Shown here: piece by piece, positions 16,577-25,226 of the stretch
How positions within the stretch are numbered: position 1 is the first letter of the stretch
How the letters are laid out: each line of letters starts with the position of its first letter
Assembly (NCBI GenBank): GCA_964583765.1
Contig: CAZOWW010000063.1
Location: 1 to 32,066 of the forward strand
DNA length: 32,066 nucleotides
Source of the DNA: CAZOWW01 sp964583765
GTDB taxonomy: Bacteria > Actinomycetota > Actinomycetes > Actinomycetales > Kineosporiaceae
Direction of reading: 5' to 3'
Position numbers and translations under genes: made by a program
The notes under the pieces: model-generated
What the model was told of the DNA's origin: nothing
What the model saw: only the letters and a program-made list of their open reading frames with translations
Databases searched by the model: none

Positions 16577-16633
16577 GCCGGCTCCGGTGGGTGCTGCCGG
16601 CTCCGGTGGGTGCTGCCGGCTCCGGTGGGTGCT
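16577..16633. repeat. Three perfect 19-base tandem repeats just after the peptidase-like gene
   Basis: Units GCCGGCTCCGGTGGGTGCT at 16577-16595, 16596-16614 and 16615-16633 begin 6 bases after the stop codon. The remaining sequence up to nuoI (16634-16800) shows no gene and no convincing promoter. Confidence 0.95.
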
Positions 16634-16800
16634 GCCGGGCCGGCCCGAACCGGCGCCCGCGCGGTCGATCGCGGTCAGTCGTGACCCAAAGACGCTGAGC
16701 GTTGCCGGGAGTGATGTTTCGATGCCTCTTTTGCCGGGAAAAACCCTCGGGGGGTCCTGGCGGCGAGGCTGTTCGCGAGCGCCGTCGGGCTATTGGCAGG

Positions 16801-17460
16801 ATGGTGCCCGTGACCGCTCAATCCTGGGACGAGGCAGCTCCACCGGCCGACGACCACCACGTGTCCGGGCGGCGCCTGCGCGGGGGTGCCGGTCTGGTCC
16901 GGGGCCTCGCCACGACGGCGAAGACGATGCTCCATCCGTCGCACACCGTCGAGTACCCGGACGTCCTCCCACGGCTGGCCCCGCGCACCCGCGGGTCGAT
17001 CGCGCTGATGGAGGAGAACTGCACCGTCTGCATGCTCTGCGCACGTGAGTGCCCCGACTGGTGCATCTACATCGACTCCCACAAGGAGACCCTTCCGGCC
17101 GTGGGCGGTGGCCGCGAGCGGCAGCGCAACGTGCTCGACCGCTTCGCGATCGACTTCTCGCTGTGCATGTACTGCGGGATCTGCGTGGAGGTCTGCCCGT
17201 TCGACGCCCTCTCCTGGACGCCCGAGTTCGAGTACGCCGAGCTGGACATCCGCGAACTGGTGCACGAGAAGGAGCGACTGGGGCAGTGGGTCTCCAGCAT
17301 TCCCGCACCGCCGCCCGCGGATCCGGCCAGCGTTCCGCCCAAGGAACTCGCCTCCGCGGCCAAGGCCGCGGACAAGATGATCGCGGCGGGTCAGGCCGCG
17401 GATGCCAAGGCCCAGCAGGACGCGCCGGGCACGAAGGAGGGCGGCCGTGACCGGGCTTGA
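16801..17460 (+). CDS. nuoI: NADH-quinone oxidoreductase subunit I (2x[4Fe-4S])
   Basis: 219-aa ferredoxin-like peripheral subunit that carries electrons to the terminal cluster N2. Two complete C-x2-C-x2-C-x3-CP motifs are seen: Cys74/77/80/84 (CTVCMLCARECP) and Cys122/125/128/132 (CMYCGICVEVCP). The N-terminus is extended and an Ala/Lys-rich tail of about 50 residues follows the fold. ATG 16801 is chosen, with GTG 16810 as an alternative (AGGATGG just before it); the longer frame to 16702 looks spurious. It is separated from nuoH by 12.4 kb and so must have its own promoter, which I could not pin down. It overlaps nuoJ by 14 bases. Confidence 0.93.
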   Translation: MVPVTAQSWDEAAPPADDHHVSGRRLRGGAGLVRGLATTAKTMLHPSHTVEYPDVLPRLAPRTRGSIALMEENCTVCMLCARECPDWCIYIDSHKETLPAVGGGRERQRNVLDRFAIDFSLCMYCGICVEVCPFDALSWTPEFEYAELDIRELVHEKERLGQWVSSIPAPPPADPASVPPKELASAAKAADKMIAAGQAADAKAQQDAPGTKEGGRDRA

Positions 17461-17986
17461 CGTGGTCTTCGTGGCCCTGGCGGTACTGGTCGCCGCGGCT
17501 GCGCTCGCGGCCGTGACCAGCCGCCAGGTCGTGCACGCCGCGCTGTGGCTCGTGGTGGCCCTGGGCGGCCTGGCCGCGAGCTACCTGGTGCTCGGCGCCG
17601 AGGTGGTGGCCCTGGTGCAGGTGCTCGTGTACGTCGGCGCCGTCGTCGTGCTGCTGCTCTTCGCGCTCATGCTCACCCGCGCTCCGATGGGGATCCGGCC
17701 GGATCTGTCCGGCGGCCCTGCCCAGCGGGCCGCGGCGGCGCTCGCGGGGCTCGCGGTGGCCGGACTGCTCGGCGGCACCCTCGCGGTGGCGGTGGGTGGC
17801 CAGAAGATCTCCGTGCACGAGGGGCGCGGCGCCCCGCACCCGATCGGTCAGGCGATCTTCTCCGCCTGGCTGCTGCCGTTCGAGCTGCTGTCGTTGCTGC
17901 TGCTCGCGGCGCTGGTCGCCGCCCTGACCATCTCGCGGGGCAAGGGCGCGCCGGCGGGCACGACCGGGGAGCAGGATCGGCGGTGA
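17447..17986 (+). CDS. nuoJ: NADH-quinone oxidoreductase subunit J
   Basis: 179-aa membrane subunit of the proton-translocating arm, with five hydrophobic segments. The family core is the second and third helices: QVVHAALWLVVALGGLAASYL and VALVQVLVYVGAVVVLLLFALML, the latter containing the pi-bulge helix that couples quinone reduction to pumping. GTG 17447 lies inside nuoI with AAGGAGGGC upstream. The stop overlaps the next start as GTGA, so the following peptidase gene is translationally coupled to it. Confidence 0.93.
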   Translation: MTGLDVVFVALAVLVAAAALAAVTSRQVVHAALWLVVALGGLAASYLVLGAEVVALVQVLVYVGAVVVLLLFALMLTRAPMGIRPDLSGGPAQRAAAALAGLAVAGLLGGTLAVAVGGQKISVHEGRGAPHPIGQAIFSAWLLPFELLSLLLLAALVAALTISRGKGAPAGTTGEQDRR

Positions 17987-19506
17987 GATCACCCACAGGT
18001 GCGCGGCCCGCGTCGATCCGCTCCTTCGGTGATCCGCGCAGCCCTCGATTCCTGATCACCGGCGACCACTGGCTCGAGGTCCCGCTCGACCACCGCGAAC
18101 CCGGCCGCCCTGGCCCCGACGACCGGTCCGGCCACCGCGACCACTCCGATTCTGGCCACTGCGCCAGGTCCGGCTCCGGCCGCAGGGCCCCGGGGGGCGT
18201 CCTGCGCCTGTACGCCCGGGAGGTGCGCAGCGCGCTCGACCCCGAGGCCGACCTGCCGTACCTGGTGTTCCTGCAAGGCGGTCCCGGTGGCCGGAGTCCC
18301 CGGCCGGGTACCGAGACCCCCGGCTGGCTCGAGTGGGCGCTGCAGCGTTTCCGCGTGATCCTGCTCGACCAGCGCGGCACCGGGCGCTCCGGCGCGCTGG
18401 ACCGGCACACCCTGGGCCTGCTCGGCGGCGGCCGCGACGGCGCCCGGCGTCAGGCGGAGCACCTGGCCCTGTTCCGGGCCGACGCGATCGTCGCGGACTG
18501 CGAGGTGCTGCGCCGGCACCTGCTCGGGGACGTGCCCTGGACCGTGCTCGGCCAGTCCTTCGGCGGGTTCTGCACCTGGACCTACCTGTCGCAGGCCCCG
18601 GCCGGGCTCGCGGCGGCGCTGGTGACCGGCGGCGTCCCGCCCGTGGGGATCGAGGCGGACGAGGTCTACCGGGCGACGTCCGCGGCCCTGGCCCGCCGTC
18701 AGGGCGACCTGGACGCCGCCCACCCGCAGGTCCGCGAGGTCCTCGCCGGGGTGGCCCGGCAGCTGGAGCACACACCCGTGTACCTGCCCACCGGCGAGCG
18801 CCTGACCCCGGACCGGCTCCGGGAGGTGGGCGCGGTGCTGGGCGCCTCCGCCGGCCCGGACCGGCTCGCCCACCTCGCCGACGACGCCTGGTCGGTGGAG
18901 GGCACGGTGTTGTCCGATACCTTCCTCGCAGAGGTGGCCTCCGTGGTCTCGTACGCGGGACGCCCCCTGTACGCGCTGGTGCACGAGGCGATCTACGCCG
19001 AGCGTGGCCAGGTCACGGGTTGGTCCGCGCACCGGGTCCAGCACGAACTCGGCCTTCAGGAGGCGGTGGTGGCGGGACCGGACGGCGTCGAGCGGCTGCG
19101 GCTGTTCGGCGAGATGGTCTTCCCGCACACCGTGGCCGCCGACCCGGCCCTGGCGTCGCTGACCGACGCGGCCCACCTGCTGGCGGAACGGTCGTGGACC
19201 GAACCGCTGTACGACCCCGATCAGTTGTCCGTCAACCAGGTCCCGGTGGCGGCCTGCATCTACACCCAGGACATGTACGTGGATCCGGAACTCTCCCGAC
19301 GGACCGTGGCCGCGACCGGCTCGGTGACCGTTCTCGACGACTCCCTGCACCATCACGACGGACTCCGCCGCGCCGGGCCGGAGATCCTGGACCGCCTGGC
19401 CGAGGCCATGGCCGAGCTCGCGCCCGGCGCGCTCAGCGAACCCCGACTCGGCGAGCAGCGCGACCCAGCGGGTGCGGCCGACCTTCCTGTGGCGGTGGCC
19501 CCATGA
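17983..19506 (+). CDS. Prolyl aminopeptidase-like alpha/beta hydrolase (S33) embedded in the nuo operon
   Basis: 507 aa. Family members remove N-terminal proline or other residues from peptides. The oxyanion segment LQGGPGG is at 97-103, LLDQRGTGRS follows at 127-136, the nucleophile is Ser192 in GQSFGGF, the acid is probably in YTQDMYVDPE (Asp430 or Asp434), and a His lies in LHHHDG (456-458), so all parts of the triad are present. No signal peptide is seen, so it is likely cytoplasmic. A short Asp/His/Ser-rich insert (about 45-65) is unusual. It starts as GTGA on the nuoJ stop and ends as ATGA on the nuoK start, with no gap either side, so it is a structural member of the transcript. Its role relative to complex I is unknown. 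Confidence 0.88.
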   Translation: MRSPTGARPASIRSFGDPRSPRFLITGDHWLEVPLDHREPGRPGPDDRSGHRDHSDSGHCARSGSGRRAPGGVLRLYAREVRSALDPEADLPYLVFLQGGPGGRSPRPGTETPGWLEWALQRFRVILLDQRGTGRSGALDRHTLGLLGGGRDGARRQAEHLALFRADAIVADCEVLRRHLLGDVPWTVLGQSFGGFCTWTYLSQAPAGLAAALVTGGVPPVGIEADEVYRATSAALARRQGDLDAAHPQVREVLAGVARQLEHTPVYLPTGERLTPDRLREVGAVLGASAGPDRLAHLADDAWSVEGTVLSDTFLAEVASVVSYAGRPLYALVHEAIYAERGQVTGWSAHRVQHELGLQEAVVAGPDGVERLRLFGEMVFPHTVAADPALASLTDAAHLLAERSWTEPLYDPDQLSVNQVPVAACIYTQDMYVDPELSRRTVAATGSVTVLDDSLHHHDGLRRAGPEILDRLAEAMAELAPGALSEPRLGEQRDPAGAADLPVAVAP

Positions 19507-20012
19507 TCCACCTCATCGGCCCCGCCGTGCTGGCCAGCGTGCTGGCCGGGCTCGGCGTGTACGGCCTGATCTCCCGGCGCAATGCGGTCATGGTGCTGAT
19601 CGGCGCCGAACTGCTGCTGAATGCCGCCAACCTCCTGCTGGTCACGGCCGGGTCGCTGCCCGCGGGCGGACTCGCCGCCCTGCGGAGCACCCCGGGCGCC
19701 ACGGACGGCCCCACGGACCCGCTGCTCGGCGGCCAGGTGATGACGATCTTCGTGATCACCATCGCGGCCGCCGAGATCGGTCTGGCCCTGGCCGTCGTGC
19801 TCCTGCTGTTCCGGGCCCGGGCCACCTCCGACCTGTCCGCGGTCCGCGAGCTCGGCGAGGCGGCGGCCGACTATTCCCAGACCCCCGGTGAGGACGCCGA
19901 CCCCGGCGTCGCGGCCGGGCCGGACGGGGACGAGGCCCCCGCAGACAGCTCCGGTGATCCCGATCCGCGCGACGCGGCACCGGATCGCCCGCTCGAGGAG
20001 GTCAAGGCGTGA
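19503..20012 (+). CDS. nuoK: NADH-quinone oxidoreductase subunit K with long C-terminal tail
   Basis: 169 aa; the usual length is about 100. Three helices of the antiporter-like (MrpC-like) fold are clear: an N-terminal one with GLISRRNAVMVLIGAELLLNAANLLL (the conserved membrane Glu within IGAELLLNA), and VMTIFVITIAAAEIGLALAVVLLLF carrying the second conserved Glu in AAEIGLAL. After about residue 105 there is an acidic, Asp/Pro/Gly-rich tail of some 60 residues without known function. It starts ATGA on the peptidase stop and ends overlapping nuoL. Confidence 0.93.
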   Translation: MIHLIGPAVLASVLAGLGVYGLISRRNAVMVLIGAELLLNAANLLLVTAGSLPAGGLAALRSTPGATDGPTDPLLGGQVMTIFVITIAAAEIGLALAVVLLLFRARATSDLSAVRELGEAAADYSQTPGEDADPGVAAGPDGDEAPADSSGDPDPRDAAPDRPLEEVKA

Positions 20013-21949
20013 CCAGTCTCGCGGCCGTGCTCACCGTGGTGGTGCCGGCATTCGCGGCGGTAGTGATCTTCCTGGGGGGCAGGCGTCACCGCACCTGGGC
20101 CGCCGAGTGGGGCATGGTCGGCGGCGTGGCCACCTTCCTGGCCGCGCTCCTGGAGGCCTGGTCGGTGCTGCGGGACGGCCCGGTGCACGCCGTGGCCTTC
20201 CTGGGCCGGGTCGACACCGGCCTGGTCACCCTGCACCTGGACCTGCGTTCCGACCAGCTCTCCGGCCTGGTCTCGATCGCGGTGGGCCTGGTCGCCGCCT
20301 GCGTGCAGATCTACTCCTCCGGCTACCTCAGCGGTGAGGGCACCGAGGACGCGCCGATCCGCTACCCGGCCTACGCCGCCACCGTGTCCCTGTTCACCGC
20401 GGCGATGATGCTCGTGGTGCACGCCGACGACCTGGTGCTGCTGCTCATCGGCTGGGAGGTCATGGGCATCTCGTCCTACCTGCTCATCGGCCACCACTCC
20501 GAGCGGGACAGCGCGCGGGCCGCGGCAGTCAAGGCCTTCCTCGTCACCCGGGCCGGTGACCTCGGGGTGCTGGTCGGCGTCGTCGTGCTGCTCGCGAACA
20601 CCGGCACCACCTCGATCAGCCGGATCCTGGACCTGGCCACCACCCACCAGATGTCCTCCGGGGTGGCCACCGCGGCGGCCCTGCTGCTGCTCGCCGGGGT
20701 CGCCGGCAAGTCGGCCCAGTTCCCCCTGCACACCTGGTTGCCCGACGCGATGGAGGGTCCGACCCCGGTCTCCGCCCTGATCCACGCCGCGACCATGGTC
20801 GCGGCCGGGGTGTACCTGGTCGCGCGCCTGCTGCCGCTCTACCTGCTGGCGCACGGAGCCCTGCAGACCGCGGCGGTCATGGCCTCGATCACCATGCTCG
20901 GTGCAGCCCTGGCGGCGCTCGCCCAGGACGACCTGAAGCGGCTGCTGGCCTACTCGACGGTCAGCCAGGTCGCGTTCATGCTCGCCGGGGTCTCGATGGC
21001 CCAGGACGCCGACGGCGCCTCGCCCGGGGTCTTCCACCTGCTCTCCCACGCGGCGTTCAAGGCGCTGCTCTTCCTGGCCGCCGGGGTGGTCACGCACATC
21101 GCCGGCTCGACCAAGCTCGCGGACATGGGCGGGATCCGCCGCTCGCACCCCGGGCTGGCGCTGCTGCTCGCGATCGGGCTGGTCTCCCTGGCCGGGGTGC
21201 CGCCGTTCTCCGGCTTCTGGTCCAAGGAGTCGGTGCTCACCGCTGCGGAGAACGCCGCGGTGGACGGCGGCAGCTGGGCCGGCTGGCTGGTGCTGATCTG
21301 CGGTCTGGTCACGACGGTGGTCACCGGCCTGTACTCCGGTCGGGCGTTCGCGCTGGTCGCGCTGCGGCCCGCACCCGAACGGCCGGAGGCGGCCGAGGGC
21401 CCCGAGCACCCAGGACCTGAGCACGCGGCCGACGACCATGCAGGCGACGACCACGGAGCGCACGGGCACCACGTGCCCGCGGTCATGATGTGGCCGCTGT
21501 GGGTGCTCGCGGTGCCGAGCCTCTTCCTGGGCCTGGTGCTGGTGCACCCGCCGGCCCTGCTCCACGGCATCGAGGAAGCGCCGTTGACCGCGCTGATCGG
21601 TTCGCTCTTCGCGCTCGCCGGCGTGGGGTGGGCGCTCTCCGCGGTCCGCCTCGGCGACTACGACGTGGCGGCCAGCATCCCGGCGCCGGTGCGGGCGTTC
21701 CTGCGGGACGGCTTCCGGTTCGACGCCGTCCAGGACGCTCTCGTGGTCCGCCCGGTGCAGGCCCTGGCGCGGGCGGTCGGCGCCGTGGACCGGGACGTCG
21801 TGGACGGCGGGGTGCGCGGCACGGTGGTGCTGACCCGCTGGGGCGGCGGCCTGTTGCGCCGTACCCAGTCCGGTCTGGCCACCGGGTACGTCTTGTGGAT
21901 CGTGGCCGGCGCGGTGGCGGCCGGGGTGACGGGAGTGGTGCTGTCGTGA
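20009..21949 (+). CDS. nuoL: NADH-quinone oxidoreductase subunit L
   Basis: 646-aa distal antiporter-like proton pump of complex I. Key elements are GWEVMGISSYLLIG (TM5 Glu), GKSAQFPLHTWLPDAMEGPTPVSALIHAATMV (pump Lys and broken helix TM7), DDLKRLLAYSTVSQ, HAAFKALLFLAAG, and FSGFWSKES. A His/Asp-rich loop (ADDHAGDDHGAHGHH, about residues 473-487) sits before the last helices, and the lateral helix region follows. GTG 20009 overlaps nuoK by 4 bases; the end overlaps nuoM by 4 bases. Length and motifs are complete. Confidence 0.96.
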   Translation: MTSLAAVLTVVVPAFAAVVIFLGGRRHRTWAAEWGMVGGVATFLAALLEAWSVLRDGPVHAVAFLGRVDTGLVTLHLDLRSDQLSGLVSIAVGLVAACVQIYSSGYLSGEGTEDAPIRYPAYAATVSLFTAAMMLVVHADDLVLLLIGWEVMGISSYLLIGHHSERDSARAAAVKAFLVTRAGDLGVLVGVVVLLANTGTTSISRILDLATTHQMSSGVATAAALLLLAGVAGKSAQFPLHTWLPDAMEGPTPVSALIHAATMVAAGVYLVARLLPLYLLAHGALQTAAVMASITMLGAALAALAQDDLKRLLAYSTVSQVAFMLAGVSMAQDADGASPGVFHLLSHAAFKALLFLAAGVVTHIAGSTKLADMGGIRRSHPGLALLLAIGLVSLAGVPPFSGFWSKESVLTAAENAAVDGGSWAGWLVLICGLVTTVVTGLYSGRAFALVALRPAPERPEAAEGPEHPGPEHAADDHAGDDHGAHGHHVPAVMMWPLWVLAVPSLFLGLVLVHPPALLHGIEEAPLTALIGSLFALAGVGWALSAVRLGDYDVAASIPAPVRAFLRDGFRFDAVQDALVVRPVQALARAVGAVDRDVVDGGVRGTVVLTRWGGGLLRRTQSGLATGYVLWIVAGAVAAGVTGVVLS

Positions 21950-23625
21950 CGGACCTGGTGAGTCTGTCGGCCCGGTCGGTGTCCGCGGCGGTGGGTGACG
22001 CCACCGGTGGGTGGATCCTGCCGACGCTGGTCGCCGTCCCGCTGGCCGGGGCCCTGCTGCTCCTGCTCGTGCCGCGTCTGGGCGACCGGGTGGCCACGGT
22101 GTTCGGCGGTGTGGTCGCCACCGTCGCCGCGGTCCTCGCGGTGCTCGTCGCGATCGGCGCGGCGCCCTACCACGACGTGCGCACGAGCCTGGAGGTGAAC
22201 CACTCCTGGGTGCCCGCCCTGGGCATCCGGTTCCACCTGGGCGTGGACGGGATCAGCGTGCCGCTGGTGCTGCTCACGGCCCTGCTCGGGCTGTTGGTCA
22301 GCTGGCACCTGGTACGGGTGGTGCCTCCGGGCGGGCGGACCCGGGCGCTCGCGGCGTGCGTGCTCGCGGTCGAGGGCGGGGCGCTGGCCACCTTCGTCAC
22401 CCTGGACCTGCTGCTCTTCTTCGTCGCCTTCGAGATCGTGCTCATCCCCATGTGGTTCGTCGTGGCCCTGTGGGGTGACGACACGCAGAAGCCGCGCCGC
22501 ATCGGCCGCTCGGCCCCGCTGCCCGGCGGCGAGGAGGCCCGGCGGGACGCCGCCTTCCGGTTCATCCTCTACACCGCGTTCGGTTCCGCGCTGATGCTGC
22601 TGGGCATCGTGCTCGTGGGGCTCAAGGCCCACACCACCGACCTGGTCCTGCTGGCGCACGGCGCCGGGGCGGCCCTGCCCACCTGGGTGCAGACCGCCGC
22701 GGCCTTCCTGATCGTGATCGGTCTGGCCGTGAAGACGCCGATGTGGCCCTTCCACACCTGGTTGCCGCCGGCGCACAGCATCGCGCCGACCCCCGGTTCG
22801 GTGCTGCTGGCCGGTGTCCTGCTGAAGATGGGCACCTACGGCATGGTCCGGATCGCGCTGCCGGTGCTGCCCCAGGGCATGCACACGGTCGCGCCCTGGC
22901 TCGGCGCCTTCGCCGTGGTCGGCATCCTCTGGGGTGGCCTGGCCTGTCTCGTCGAGCAGGACCTCAAGCGGCTGGTCGCCTTCTCCTCGGTCGCGCACAT
23001 GGGCTTCGTGCTCCTGGGCATCGCCTCGGCCACCTCGATCGGGGTGCAGGGCGCGCTGTTCGCGAACGTCGCCCACGGCCTGATCACCGGCCTGCTCTTC
23101 CTCGTCGCCGGCGCGGTCAAGGACCGGCACCACACCGCGGACCTGGTCTCGCTCGGCTCCGGCCTGCGTGACCGTCTGCCGCGGCTGGGCTGGCTGCTGG
23201 CCTTCGGTGCCTTCGCCGGCCTGGGACTGCCCGGCCTGGCCGGGTTCTGGGGTGAGCTGCTGGCCATCGCCGGGACCTGGCAGGGACATGCCGCGCTGGG
23301 CTGGCTGGCCAAACCGCTCGCGGTGGCCGCCGTCATCGGCACCGTGCTCGCCTCGGCCTACCTGCTGCGGGTGCTGCGCATGGTCTGGCACGGGCCGCGG
23401 GAACCCCGCTGGCTCGGTGAGGGCATCCGGGACGCGGCCCCCTTCGAGATGGCCGTGGCCACCCCGCTGGTGCTCGCCACGGTGGCACTCGGGGTGGTAC
23501 CCGCCCTGGTGCTCGACATGACGGGCCCCGCGGTGCGCACGATGCTGACCGCGTCCACGGCTGCCCCGGCCGCCGCCGGCGCCACGCAACACGGGACCGC
23601 ACAGGACGCCGGAGGGCAGCCGTGA
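21946..23625 (+). CDS. nuoM: NADH-quinone oxidoreductase subunit M
   Basis: 559-aa antiporter-like proton pump. FFVAFEIVLIPMWFVV carries the TM5 Glu, and KTPMWPFHTWLPPAHSIAPTPGSVLL with LLKMGTYGMVR carries the pump Lys and broken helix. DLKRLVAFSSVAHMGFVLLG and PGLAGFWGELLAI are also typical. GTG 21946 overlaps the nuoL stop (GTGA) and is preferred to the longer open frame from 21490, which lies within nuoL. It ends GTGA into nuoN. Confidence 0.96.
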   Translation: MTDLVSLSARSVSAAVGDATGGWILPTLVAVPLAGALLLLLVPRLGDRVATVFGGVVATVAAVLAVLVAIGAAPYHDVRTSLEVNHSWVPALGIRFHLGVDGISVPLVLLTALLGLLVSWHLVRVVPPGGRTRALAACVLAVEGGALATFVTLDLLLFFVAFEIVLIPMWFVVALWGDDTQKPRRIGRSAPLPGGEEARRDAAFRFILYTAFGSALMLLGIVLVGLKAHTTDLVLLAHGAGAALPTWVQTAAAFLIVIGLAVKTPMWPFHTWLPPAHSIAPTPGSVLLAGVLLKMGTYGMVRIALPVLPQGMHTVAPWLGAFAVVGILWGGLACLVEQDLKRLVAFSSVAHMGFVLLGIASATSIGVQGALFANVAHGLITGLLFLVAGAVKDRHHTADLVSLGSGLRDRLPRLGWLLAFGAFAGLGLPGLAGFWGELLAIAGTWQGHAALGWLAKPLAVAAVIGTVLASAYLLRVLRMVWHGPREPRWLGEGIRDAAPFEMAVATPLVLATVALGVVPALVLDMTGPAVRTMLTASTAAPAAAGATQHGTAQDAGGQP

Positions 23626-25148
23626 GCTCTGAACTGACCACCATGGCCTCGGTCGGCTGGGGGACGCTCGCCCCGGTCGTCGCGCCCGCCGTGGCGATCC
23701 TGCTCGTGCTGCTGCTCGACGCGATCGCACCGGCCCGTACCGGGGTCTGGGCCCGGCTGCTGGACGCCGTCGCGGTGGCCGGTCTGCTCGGCGCCGGTGG
23801 GGCCGTGGCCTGGCTGTCCCGCACGTCCGGCCCGCGCATGACCGTCTGCGTGCCGCGCTTCGTGGAGGTGAACTGCTCGTTCACGGCCTCGCAGCTCACC
23901 CTGACCCTGCAGGCCGTGGTCGTGATCGGCGCGCTCGGTTGCCTGCTGCTCGGCATGCACGGCACGGCCGCCACCGACCGCACCCCGCACCACGTGCTGC
24001 TGCTCACCGCGACCGCGGGCGCCCTGGCCCTGGCCGGAGCGCGGGACCTGGCCACGCTCGTCGTGGCTCTGGAGACCGCCTCGCTGCCCGCGGTCGGCCT
24101 CGTCGCCATCCGTCGCGACGCCCGCGGGGCCCAGGCCGGGCTGACCCTGCTCCTGACCGCGGTCTCCTCGCTCGGGCTGCTGCTCCTGGGCGTCGCCCTG
24201 ATCTACCTGAGCACCGGGTCGTTGTACCTGTCGCGGATCGCGCTCGTGCTCACCCCGGAGCACCTGACCAACGGAGGGGTCCAGGCCCTCGCCGGGCTGG
24301 GTGCCGTCCTGGCCGTGGCCGGGGTCGCCTTCAAACTCTCCGCGGTGCCGTTCCACCTGTGGACGCCGGACACCTACGCCGGCGCGCCCCTGCCCGTGGC
24401 GGCCTTCCTCGCCGTCGTCTCCAAGACGGCTGGGTTGGCGGCGATGGTCGTGCTGCTCGGGGTGGGGCTGCCCGGGCTGGCGAAGGTCTGGGCGCCGGTG
24501 GTCGGGGTCGCGGCCGCGGTCACGGTCACCGTGGGCAACCTCGTCGCCCTGCGGCAGACCCGCGCGGTCCGGCTGCTCGCCTGGTCCACCGTGGCCCAGG
24601 CCGGCTGGGTGCTGCTGCCCTTCGCGGCCGCCTCGTCCGGCACGGCCTCGGACGTGCGGGCCGCCTCGGCGGGCGCCGTCGGCTACCTCATCGCCTACGC
24701 GACCGCGAGCCTCGCCGCGTTCGCCGTGGTGGTGCTCGTGGCGCGCAGCGCTCCCGGCGGGGAGTCGCACGACCTGGAGGCCTACCGCGGGCTGGCACGG
24801 CGCAAGCCGCTCGCGGCCGCCGCGCTCGGCTTCGCCCTCGCCTGTCTGGCCGGACTACCGCCCGGCGTGATGGGGCTGGTGGCCAAGATCGCCGCGCTGC
24901 GGCCGCTGGTCTCCGCCGGGGTCTGGCCGCTGGCCGTGGTGGCCGCGGTGAACGTCGCCCTCGGCCTGGCGTACTACCTGCGCTGGGGTGCGCTGCTGGT
25001 CTCCGGCCCGGCGGAGGGGCGCGAGCCGCTCACCTGGCGTACTCGGCCCGCCGAGGGTCTCGTGGTGGCGTTGGCCGGTCTGGGTTGCGTGGCGTTCTCG
25101 GTCCTGCCGCAGGGGGTGGCCGGCGTCCTGCCCGGCGTCCTGCACTGA
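23622..25148 (+). CDS. nuoN: NADH-quinone oxidoreductase subunit N
   Basis: 508-aa third antiporter-like pump, last gene of the operon. LVVALETASLPAVGLVAI holds the TM5 Glu; FKLSAVPFHLWTPDTYAGAPLPVAAFLAVVSKTAG holds the pump Lys and broken helix; LLAWSTVAQAGWVLLPF matches the conserved TM8-9 block. Helices near the C-terminus end with YYLRWGALL. GTG 23622 overlaps the nuoM stop by 4 bases. The gene is followed by two hairpins and a convergent glycosyltransferase gene. Confidence 0.95.
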   Translation: MSSELTTMASVGWGTLAPVVAPAVAILLVLLLDAIAPARTGVWARLLDAVAVAGLLGAGGAVAWLSRTSGPRMTVCVPRFVEVNCSFTASQLTLTLQAVVVIGALGCLLLGMHGTAATDRTPHHVLLLTATAGALALAGARDLATLVVALETASLPAVGLVAIRRDARGAQAGLTLLLTAVSSLGLLLLGVALIYLSTGSLYLSRIALVLTPEHLTNGGVQALAGLGAVLAVAGVAFKLSAVPFHLWTPDTYAGAPLPVAAFLAVVSKTAGLAAMVVLLGVGLPGLAKVWAPVVGVAAAVTVTVGNLVALRQTRAVRLLAWSTVAQAGWVLLPFAAASSGTASDVRAASAGAVGYLIAYATASLAAFAVVVLVARSAPGGESHDLEAYRGLARRKPLAAAALGFALACLAGLPPGVMGLVAKIAALRPLVSAGVWPLAVVAAVNVALGLAYYLRWGALLVSGPAEGREPLTWRTRPAEGLVVALAGLGCVAFSVLPQGVAGVLPGVLH

Positions 25149-25153
25149 GCTCT

Positions 25154-25178
25154 CGGTTCCGGGGCACCCCCGGAACCG
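25154..25178 (+). terminator. Terminator hairpin after nuoN
   Basis: Perfect 11-bp stem CGGTTCCGGGG / CCCCGGAACCG with a 3-base loop, starting 6 bases after the nuoN stop. Confidence 0.85.
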
Positions 25179-25183
25179 ACGGC

Positions 25184-25204
25184 CGGTCCTCCCCACGAGG
25201 ACCG
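25184..25204 (-). terminator. Second hairpin, likely for the convergent glycosyltransferase
   Basis: Perfect 8-bp stem CGGTCCTC / GAGGACCG with a 5-base loop, 22 bases past the glycosyltransferase stop on the minus strand. Confidence 0.65.
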
Positions 25205-25226
25205 ACCGTTCCGCTGCGGCCGGTCC

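Noticed and set aside
4377..16800. Genomic island carried by a mobile element
   Set aside because: No integrase, transposase, tRNA or matching direct repeats at the borders, and base composition and codon use match the flanks.
16702..16800. Longer NuoI start at 16702
   Set aside because: The added residues (Cys/Arg-rich) do not resemble NuoI, and ATG 16801 or GTG 16810 is better placed.
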